A stretch of 5,275 bases of DNA from an uncultured bacterium (GTDB taxonomy: Bacteria > Bacteroidota > Bacteroidia > Bacteroidales > Bacteroidaceae), in contig CALZMB010000168.1 of the NCBI GenBank assembly GCA_945788485.1, forward strand, positions 1-5,275, given 5' to 3'. Shown here piece by piece: positions 1 through 5,275 of this stretch (position 1 is the first letter of the stretch; each line of letters starts with the position of its first letter). The notes beneath the pieces are model-generated. The model was given only the letters and a program-made list of their open reading frames with translations, did no database searches and had not been told where the DNA came from. The translations under genes were made by a program, and so were the position numbers.

Positions 1-70
1 TTGTTTACTCGTCAACTAATAAACTATCAACTTGTCAACTCGTCAACTTGTTTACTTGTCAACTAATAAA
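1..70. repeat. Degenerate 8-bp tandem repeat upstream of the phosphatase gene
   Basis: The sequence divides into consecutive 8-bp units starting with CT: a partial unit at 1-7, then units at 8-15, 16-23, a 7-bp unit at 24-30, and units at 31-38, 39-46, 47-54, 55-62 and 63-70. The unit types are CTCGTCAA, CTTGTCAA, CTTGTTTA and CTAATAAA. A higher-order repeat is also visible: 1-23 and 48-70 are 23-bp direct copies with a single C/T difference (position 10 against 57). The array probably continues past the left edge. Its last unit ends 3 bases before the ATG at 74, so it occupies the expected 5' untranslated region or promoter-proximal DNA. I recall similar short-period intergenic repeats in Prevotella and Bacteroides genomes, but could not check. 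No function is shown. Confidence 0.85.
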
Positions 71-73
71 TAT

Positions 74-1357
74 ATGACTCAAAAACTACAAGCCCTCATC
101 TTCGCCTGCTGCCTCACACTTGCAGCAACAGCGCAAACCACACGCGAAGAAATCTATGCCGACCTCAACAAGGCAGGCGGCGTATATCTCGTCTATCCAG
201 AACCCGCAACAGCGCTCACTCCTGCACCGAAAGGCTACACGCCATGCTACATCAGCCACTACGGCAGACACGGCAGCAGATACCTCATCGGAGACAACGA
301 CTATCTGTGGGTGACACGTCTCATGCAACAGGCTGAGGCGCACAACGCACTCACGCCGCTCGGAAAATCTGTGCTTCAGCGGCTGCAACAGCTGTGGCCG
401 CTCGTTGAAGGACGGGGCGGAGACCTCACGCCCGCCGGCGTCAGACAGCATCAGGGCATTGCAGAGCGTATGTATAAGAACTACCCCTCTCTCTTCAAAA
501 AAGGACAGAAGGTGTCGGCACGCTCAACCGTCGTGCTCCGATGCGCAATGAGCATGGCTGCCTTCGGCGACAGACTGAAATCTCTCGCGCCGGGAATAGA
601 CATCAGCTACGAGGCGACGGAGAAATATATGAACTACATGAACTACCACGCGCCAGACCCCGAGAACTTCGCCGACTGGAGCAAAGGGGCATGGGTGACA
701 GAATACCGAAAGTTCGAGGCTGAACACCTCAAACCGCAGCGTATGCTGAAGGCTCTCTTCTCCGACGACACCTTCGTGCGCAAAAACGTCAACGACATCG
801 ATTTCATGTGGGGACTATACTGGATTGTCGTTGATATGCAGAACCTCGACACGGACATCTCCTTCTACGACGTGTTCACAAAAGACGAGATGTTCGAGAT
901 GTGGCAGTGCAACAGCTACCGCTTCTACGCCTCTAACGCCAACCATGCAGGCAGCAAGGGCAAGACAGTGGCCAATGCTGCCAATCTCCTGCGCAATATC
1001 GTGGAGACCGCTGACACCGCGCTGAAGGACAACACCACGGCTGCCACTCTCCGTTTCGGACATGACGGGAATGTCATGCCTCTGCTCGCCATCATGGGCA
1101 TAGAGGATTTCAACGTCTGTCTCGACAGCCCTGAGGATGCCTACAAGCATTGGGCTGACTTCAAGGCATCGCCGATGGCTGCCAACATACAGCTCGTCTT
1201 CTTCAAGAACAAACAGGGCGACGTGATCGTGAAAGTGCTGCACAACGAGCGGGAGGTACACATACCAGTAAACACCGATATCTTCCCCTTCTACAGATGG
1301 ACTGACGTAAGGGCATACTACAACAGCATCATCAGCCGCGGAGGGATGATAGACTGA
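74..1357 (+). CDS. Exported histidine-type phosphatase (histidine acid phosphatase / MINPP-like)
   Basis: A complete 427-residue protein of the histidine phosphatase clan, branch 2 (acid phosphatases, phytases, multiple inositol-polyphosphate phosphatases). These enzymes hydrolyse phosphomonoesters through a phosphohistidine intermediate. The hallmark RHGxR motif is present as Arg65-His66-Gly67-Ser68-Arg69, with His66 the expected nucleophile. A conserved-type LTPxGxxQHxG stretch follows near residues 118-128, then an STVVLRCAMS segment whose Arg156 is the likely third phosphate-binding Arg. The C-terminal His330-Asp331 (GHDGN) would be the proton-donor motif. Residues 1-20 form a signal peptide with a hydrophobic core ending Ala-Thr-Ala before Gln21, so the enzyme is probably periplasmic or surface-exposed. 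I chose ATG 74; an in-frame TTG at 32 would only add residues encoded by the 8-bp repeat. There is no Shine-Dalgarno sequence but an A/T-rich leader, usual for Bacteroidetes. The gene is monocistronic here, with a terminator 17 bp after the stop. The substrate (phytate, sugar phosphate or other) is not decided by the sequence. Confidence 0.94.
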   Translation: MTQKLQALIFACCLTLAATAQTTREEIYADLNKAGGVYLVYPEPATALTPAPKGYTPCYISHYGRHGSRYLIGDNDYLWVTRLMQQAEAHNALTPLGKSVLQRLQQLWPLVEGRGGDLTPAGVRQHQGIAERMYKNYPSLFKKGQKVSARSTVVLRCAMSMAAFGDRLKSLAPGIDISYEATEKYMNYMNYHAPDPENFADWSKGAWVTEYRKFEAEHLKPQRMLKALFSDDTFVRKNVNDIDFMWGLYWIVVDMQNLDTDISFYDVFTKDEMFEMWQCNSYRFYASNANHAGSKGKTVANAANLLRNIVETADTALKDNTTAATLRFGHDGNVMPLLAIMGIEDFNVCLDSPEDAYKHWADFKASPMAANIQLVFFKNKQGDVIVKVLHNEREVHIPVNTDIFPFYRWTDVRAYYNSIISRGGMID

Positions 1358-1374
1358 CGGCACACCGCCTATAC

Positions 1375-1430
1375 AAAACCGAAGCAGTTCCGTATCGCAT
1401 AGACAGCAATGCAGAACTGCTTCGGTTTTT
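1375..1430 (+). terminator. Strong intrinsic terminator of the phosphatase gene, probably bidirectional
   Basis: A perfect 16-bp inverted repeat pairs 1375-1390 (starts AAAACCGAAG) with 1414-1429 (ends CTTCGGTTTT), followed by one more T. The 23-nt loop can form a further 4-bp stem, 1397-1400 with 1409-1412. The hairpin begins 17 bp after the phosphatase stop codon. Because the stem has an A-tract on the left arm and a T-tract on the right, the minus-strand transcript also ends in a T-run (TTTT then GTAT), so it could stop leftward transcription as well. Confidence 0.9.
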
Positions 1431-1467
1431 ATTTGCTAATGACAATGGCACGCGTTTGACCCACTGA

Positions 1468-1486
1468 CTCCTGTCAGGAGATTTTT
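1468..1486 (+). terminator. Possible weak secondary terminator hairpin
   Basis: CTCCT (1468-1472) pairs with AGGAG (1476-1480) around a 3-base loop, followed by ATTTTT. The stem is only 5 bp, but its position about 38 bp past the strong terminator fits a backup site for the same transcript. It could also be chance. Confidence 0.25.
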
Positions 1487-1667
1487 CTCGGCTCTGACGG
1501 CAAACCTCACGCCTCCCGTATGCCCTACGACACCTATGATATGCCAAGGCCATGCGCTACAACCGCGTACACACCCAATTCTCTGCCCCATCCGCAAGAA
1601 CAACGCGGAACTCTCACGGCTGCTGCTTTCACTTCATTTGGTACGTTGTTCTTGCTCATGCCGCTTG

Positions 1668-1675
1668 CAAAGTTA
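1668..1675 (-). promoter_or_regulatory. Candidate Bacteroidetes -7 promoter element reading leftward
   Basis: Read on the minus strand, these bases are TAACTTTG followed by CA, an exact match to the Bacteroidetes primary-sigma -7 consensus TAnnTTTG. I see no good TTTG -33 element 19-21 bp upstream; the sequence there is GTCGCG-like. A transcript from here would run leftward for about 240-290 nt into the bidirectional terminator at 1375-1430. An ATG sits 8 bases beyond the motif (1659, minus) and opens a 41-codon frame ending at 1534, whose product resembles nothing I know. It could be a promoter for a small RNA or tiny peptide, a relic promoter of a lost gene, or a chance match. Confidence 0.3.
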
Positions 1676-1887
1676 GGAAATATTTTCCGATTACGCGACA
1701 TCAGAGTTATCAATAACATCATTTCCTGAGATTTCAAGACGTGCAAAATAGTATCATCTGCAAGCCGCAATGACACTTTCGTTGACTCTGTGAACGGTTG
1801 GCTGCACCTTGCGAACGGGTGGAGAAGAAAGACACTCTATTGCACAGTGGAAACGCATGATGTTTTCATGACGAGGCAAACGAAAAC

Positions 1888-1924
1888 GCCAAGGGCAGTC
1901 CGCATGTCACGGGCTGCCCTTGGC
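1888..1924 (-). terminator. Intrinsic terminator of the beta-galactosidase gene
   Basis: The 11-bp arms GCCAAGGGCAG (1888-1898) and CTGCCCTTGGC (1914-1924) are perfectly complementary. The stem continues inward through 1900-1902 with 1910-1912, past one imperfect pair (1899/1913), leaving a 7-nt loop. On the minus strand the hairpin is followed by GTTTTCGTTTG, an interrupted T-run. It lies 52 bp after the stop codon of the minus-strand gene, as expected for its transcript end. Confidence 0.75.
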
Positions 1925-1976
1925 ATGATGTGTCTGTCGTGTCCCTTTGATGTGTCAGAAGAGGGACGGGATATGT

Positions 1977-4900
1977 TCAGAAGAGGCGTATGTTTATCTT
2001 CACGCGGTGCTTGACGCTCTTGTCGATGCTGTAACGTTTCAGCACGCCAGGTCCGCAGCTGCTGTTGCCGATGCCGAGAGTGGCGCAGTCGATGGTGAGG
2101 ATGGTTGCGTCGCGTTCTGTCAGCTCATGGTCGTGGCGGACAGCGGCGATGTCTTGCGGAGTGTAGTGGAGGGCGGAGAAAGAGAAAGGCGTGTCTGTCG
2201 CCTGCACGCTGAACGCGCGGCGGTCTGACGTGCGCAGTGTCACGCATGATGTCTCGCTGTGGTTGCCGCAGTCTTGCGGAACAGGAAAGTGCGCATACTC
2301 GCCACTCACGCTGCTCTGCCAGCGGCCGACTGTGCAGCTCTGCCAGCGGTCGGGGTAGGTGTCCCACGGTCCTCTGCCGTAGTATTCGAGCTGCTCGAAC
2401 GATTTCGGGAGAGTGAACTGTATGCCCATACGGGGCAACTCGGGCAGTGTGCCGCTGCATTCGTATTCTTGAACGATATCGACAGAAGCGTCAGCGCATT
2501 GGCGCACGGTGGTCGTAACAAGGATGCTGCCCTCTGCAAAATGATATTCTTCTTTTTTCAGGAAGCCGCCCTCAATCACTTCTTTGCTCTTCAGCACCAC
2601 GCGAGGCGAATCGATGTTGTTGCGCTTCCAGTCTTTCGCAAGCCAGTTGCCAAACGATTTGTCGTTGTCTGTCGGTGCGCGGAAGAAAGTGGCAGTGGCG
2701 CTCTCCGCTATACGCAATGTCTCGTCTGCCGTTTTTGCTGCTGGCGTGTGGCGTGTCTGCGCGACATAGTCCATGACGCTGCCCGAGACAGGAATCTGAC
2801 ATTCGTAGCAGAAAGAGGGGTCGTCTGCCGACGGCAGGCTTGCCGCCTTCTTCAATGCCTTGTGCCGCTTCTGCTTCTTCGTGCCGTCGGGGGCGGATGC
2901 GTCGGTGTGTCTCGTGACGAGAATATTGAGGCGGATATCGGTGTCTTTCTCATCCATCTTCAGATAGCTGTCGAGGCAAGCGAGGTGGGTGCTGTCGCCC
3001 GGCTGCAGGTCGGGAACGGGGATGGCGAACGGCGCGCTGCGCTTGCCGTTCTTCTGCAACACGCCTGTGAGGCTGTAGGCAGAGAGCGACGTGTGGTGCT
3101 GGCGGTTGATGACAAACACCTTGTCGCCGTGACGGCGCAGCTGAACGGGGGAATAGACATGCTGCACCTCGCGATATTTCGATGTCAGCGCACGGTCGCA
3201 TTTCACGACGCCGTTGAGGCAGAAAGCCTTCAGGTTAGGCTTGTCGCGGAAGTCGCCGCCATAAAGCACTTTCCCGTCGCGTATGATGCCTTGGTCAACC
3301 CAGTCCCAGATGAAGCCGCCGAGCATACGAGGATGAGAGTAAATCTCGTCCCAATACTCCTTGAAATTGCCCAAGGCGTTGCCCATGCAGTGGGCATACT
3401 CAGATGTCATGACAGGACGGTTGTCTGTTGTGCCGTCGAGCCATCCGCCGCTGAAGGTCCACTGGCGTTGCGCTATGGCGAGGAGATGTTCCCAGCGTGC
3501 GTTCTCTGCACGTTCTTTGTCAGAGCCTTCGGGTATGCCGGGATTGAGATATTCTGCCATCACGCGTGGATAGAAGCGAGAGATGACATCGACGCATGGA
3601 GGGTCGGGCACAGGCGTTGCAGCCGTCGTGCCGTCGCCGCCCGGCTGTTGTGCCATCTGTTCTGCCTCGCCTTCTGTCGTGCCTTGCGCCCCCTCGTAGT
3701 GTACGAAGCGGGTGGGGTCGAACTCATGCAGCCAGCCAGCCATAGCACTGTGGTTGGCACCGAAGCCGCTCTCGTTGCCCAAGCTCCAGAAGACGACAGA
3801 CGGATGGTTCTTGTCGCGTTCGGCAAGACGGATGACACGGTCGGTCATGGCGGCATTCCAGCATGACAAGGATGTGAGTTTGCCGCGCACGCCATGGTTC
3901 TCGCAGTCTGCCTCGTCGAGGACGTAGATGCCTAATGAATCGCAGAGGTCGTACCAGCGTGGGTGGGACGGATAGTGTGCTGTGCGGACAGCGTTGATGT
4001 GTGCGCGTTTCATAAGTTGCAAGTCCTGCAACATACGCTCTTCGCTCATCACATGTGCCGTGAATGGGTCGTGTTCTACTCGGTTCACGCCACGGAAGCG
4101 CACGGGCTTGCCGTTGACAAGAAACTGTCCGTTGTGTATCTCTGTTTGACGGAAGCCCACCTTCTGCTCTATCTGTTGTGTCACAGTTCCGTCGGCATTG
4201 CAGAGCGAGAGGCGGAGCGTATAGAGCACAGGCGTCTCGGCTGTCCATCCCTCAACATCTCTCACGTCGAGAGAGAGATGCCCGAACTTGCGTCTGCCGC
4301 GCTGGGGATACCACTCGTTCATCACGGCAGCCTTGTTCTCCATGTCGAGGATGGGACGGGCGGGCACCGTGTCGATGCGTGCCACTTCTCTGCCCGATGC
4401 GTCGAGGAGCGACGCGCTGAGACTTGACGTGCTGCCGTTGTCGCCATCGAACGATTCGAGGCAGGGATGTATTAGGAGGCGGAAATTGCGGTAGGTGGTG
4501 TCGGTGGCGAGGGTGCGCACGGCATAGTCGCGGATGTGAAGGGATGGGGTATGGAAGAGTGTCACATCACGGTGTATGCCGCCGAAGCGCCAGCCGTCCT
4601 GGTCTTCGAGATACGAAGCGTCGCTGTATTTATGCACCGTGAGTTGTATGCTGTTGATGCCGGGTTTCAAGTGTGCTGTGATGTCAAACTCTGACGGCGA
4701 GTTGCTGCCTTGCGAATACCCGACCGGCTTGCCGTTGATGCTGACATAGAAAGCCGACATCACGCCGTCGAAGCGTAGGAAGACGCGACCTCCGTGCCAT
4801 GACGACGGCACACTGAAGGTGCGGCGGTATTCGCCCGTGGGGTTGCGTTCGCTGTATGTGGTGTAGTCTTTCTTAGGCTCGTCCATGACAAATGGCGGGC

Positions 4901-5246
4901 GAACCTTGAATGTGTAGCCGGCAGAGGCATAGACGGGTGTGCCATAGCCATTGACCTCCCAGTTGGCAGGAACATTCAGAGTGGTCCACTGAGCGTCACT
5001 GATGGCGTCGGGACGCGGTGCCCAGCGGAACTCCCATTCGCCATTCAGTGTCATCTCACTGTCGCCGCGGCGGTTGACGAACGGCATGAACCAGCTGCGT
5101 GCCGGGCGGCGGTTGACTTGAAGAATGCTCTGGTCTTCCCACTCGCGGACGGCGGGAGCGCCGGCTGTATTGTCTCCTGCCGCCAGCGCAGGATGATACA
5201 GGGCGGCAGTGAGGAGAAGGGCAAATATGCTAAGATGGCGTTTCAT
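1977..5246 (-). CDS. lacZ: Exported beta-galactosidase, glycoside hydrolase family 2 (LacZ type)
   Basis: A complete 1089-residue GH2 enzyme that would release terminal galactose from beta-galactosides by the retaining mechanism. The start is ATG 5246 (MKRHLSIF...); a TTG two codons upstream is unlikely. Residues 1-22 form a signal peptide ending Ala-Leu-Ala, without a lipobox, so the enzyme is probably soluble in the periplasm. Approximate domains: sugar-binding jelly roll 42-233, Ig-like 238-364, catalytic barrel 366-690, DUF4981-type 695-825, C-terminal beta-gal small-chain domain 843-1088. Glu492 (GNESG) is the acid/base and Glu616 (SEYAH) the nucleophile. Equivalents of E. coli LacZ Asn102 (135), Asp201 (217), His391 (424), Glu416 (449), His418 (451), His540 (619), Trp568 (647), Phe601 (675) and Asn604 (678) are present. 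Two differ: Val390 for His357 and Cys1064 for Trp999. The acid/base-to-nucleophile interval is about 48 residues longer than in E. coli. The symbol means LacZ-type architecture; natural substrate and lac-type regulation are not implied. No Shine-Dalgarno sequence is seen; TATAAATTG lies just upstream of the ATG, and most of the promoter is outside the window. Confidence 0.96.
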   Translation of the reverse strand: MKRHLSIFALLLTAALYHPALAAGDNTAGAPAVREWEDQSILQVNRRPARSWFMPFVNRRGDSEMTLNGEWEFRWAPRPDAISDAQWTTLNVPANWEVNGYGTPVYASAGYTFKVRPPFVMDEPKKDYTTYSERNPTGEYRRTFSVPSSWHGGRVFLRFDGVMSAFYVSINGKPVGYSQGSNSPSEFDITAHLKPGINSIQLTVHKYSDASYLEDQDGWRFGGIHRDVTLFHTPSLHIRDYAVRTLATDTTYRNFRLLIHPCLESFDGDNGSTSSLSASLLDASGREVARIDTVPARPILDMENKAAVMNEWYPQRGRRKFGHLSLDVRDVEGWTAETPVLYTLRLSLCNADGTVTQQIEQKVGFRQTEIHNGQFLVNGKPVRFRGVNRVEHDPFTAHVMSEERMLQDLQLMKRAHINAVRTAHYPSHPRWYDLCDSLGIYVLDEADCENHGVRGKLTSLSCWNAAMTDRVIRLAERDKNHPSVVFWSLGNESGFGANHSAMAGWLHEFDPTRFVHYEGAQGTTEGEAEQMAQQPGGDGTTAATPVPDPPCVDVISRFYPRVMAEYLNPGIPEGSDKERAENARWEHLLAIAQRQWTFSGGWLDGTTDNRPVMTSEYAHCMGNALGNFKEYWDEIYSHPRMLGGFIWDWVDQGIIRDGKVLYGGDFRDKPNLKAFCLNGVVKCDRALTSKYREVQHVYSPVQLRRHGDKVFVINRQHHTSLSAYSLTGVLQKNGKRSAPFAIPVPDLQPGDSTHLACLDSYLKMDEKDTDIRLNILVTRHTDASAPDGTKKQKRHKALKKAASLPSADDPSFCYECQIPVSGSVMDYVAQTRHTPAAKTADETLRIAESATATFFRAPTDNDKSFGNWLAKDWKRNNIDSPRVVLKSKEVIEGGFLKKEEYHFAEGSILVTTTVRQCADASVDIVQEYECSGTLPELPRMGIQFTLPKSFEQLEYYGRGPWDTYPDRWQSCTVGRWQSSVSGEYAHFPVPQDCGNHSETSCVTLRTSDRRAFSVQATDTPFSFSALHYTPQDIAAVRHDHELTERDATILTIDCATLGIGNSSCGPGVLKRYSIDKSVKHRVKINIRLF

Positions 5247-5275
5247 GTGCAATTTATAGTTTTGTCGTATGTAAC

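Larger units (their letters stand above)
1431..1887. other. Intergenic region between two convergent genes, no convincing gene
   Basis: About 457 bp lie between the two terminators. The left part (about 1440-1620) is fairly GC-rich; the part from about 1660 to 1760 is A/T-rich. Small open frames exist on both strands: 1520-1729 plus (69 codons) and 1534-1776 minus (80 codons, with an internal ATG at 1659). They overlap almost completely, have no recognisable domain and cannot both be genes; I call neither. Small palindromes are visible at 1676-1688 (GGAAA, 3-base spacer, TTTCC) and 1706-1717 (GTTAT, CA, ATAAC). The region may be a decayed gene or a dispersed intergenic element. No tRNA or recognisable RNA gene is seen. 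Confidence 0.6.

Noticed and set aside
32..73. N-terminal extension of the phosphatase from a TTG start
   Set aside because: The extra 14 residues are encoded by the 8-bp repeat and would precede, and disrupt, a normal signal peptide that begins at ATG 74.
74..133. Lipoprotein signal in the phosphatase (Ile-Phe-Ala-Cys-Cys)
   Set aside because: The -2 Phe does not fit a lipobox, and the Cys pair sits in the middle of the hydrophobic core. A standard cleavage site, Ala-Thr-Ala before Gln21, follows.
815..1363. 182-codon minus-strand open frame under the phosphatase gene
   Set aside because: It is a shadow of the phosphatase reading frame, with no domain and no plausible start signal, and it lies within a well-supported gene.
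1520..1776. Small overlapping open frames on both strands in the intergenic region as genes
   Set aside because: They occupy the same DNA, have no domains, show no clear start context, and at least one must be spurious. The region is recorded as an intergenic observation instead.
1783..1829. Imperfect direct repeat GTGAACGGTTGG / GCGAACGGGTGG
   Set aside because: It is short, has mismatches, is present only twice and lacks any associated feature; it could easily be chance.
2259..3866. 535-codon open frame on the plus strand inside the beta-galactosidase gene
   Set aside because: It lies in exact antisense register with the beta-galactosidase codons, so it stays open because TTA, CTA and TCA codons are scarce in that gene. 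It has no recognisable domain, and the opposite strand encodes an unmistakable full-length enzyme.
5247..5275. Beta-galactosidase promoter within the window
   Set aside because: The minus-strand TATAAATTG just before the ATG only partly resembles TAnnTTTG and would leave almost no leader. There is no -33 element in the 29 bases available.

Overview
The window looks like chromosomal DNA from a Bacteroidales bacterium, most likely Prevotellaceae or a close relative. The evidence is both products' resemblance to Bacteroidetes exported enzymes, an Ala-x-Ala/Gln signal-peptide end on the first gene, A/T-rich start contexts without Shine-Dalgarno sequences, and an 8-bp degenerate intergenic repeat of a kind I associate (from memory) with these genomes. 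The coding DNA is moderately GC-rich for the group. Genus is inference.

Layout: (1) 1-70, a degenerate 8-bp tandem repeat that starts at or beyond the left edge and ends 3 bases before a start codon. (2) 74-1357 (+), an exported histidine-type phosphatase of the acid phosphatase/phytase/MINPP clan. (3) 1375-1430, a very strong intrinsic terminator for that gene, probably active in both directions. (4) 1431-1887, about 457 bp without a convincing gene. It holds a weak second hairpin, a Bacteroidetes-type -7 promoter motif on the minus strand, and small overlapping open frames that I do not accept as genes. (5) 1888-1924, a hairpin terminator for the minus-strand gene. (6) 1977-5246 (-), a complete exported glycoside hydrolase family 2 beta-galactosidase (LacZ type, five domains). 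Only 29 bp upstream of it lie in the window, so its promoter is mostly outside.

The two genes converge tail to tail and each has its own terminator, so they are separate transcription units. Both products carry signal peptides and probably act in the periplasm or at the cell surface. One would release phosphate from phosphorylated compounds, possibly inositol phosphates, and the other galactose from beta-galactosides. That fits a gut or oral nutrient scavenger, but nothing in the window links the two functionally. No SusC/SusD pair, sensor, transporter, tRNA, CRISPR array or complete insertion sequence is visible.

I see no clear new multi-gene system. The points most worth checking are the 8-bp repeat abutting the phosphatase start, the promoter-like block between the convergent genes, and active-site substitutions in the beta-galactosidase: Val where E. 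coli has His357, and Cys where it has Trp999.
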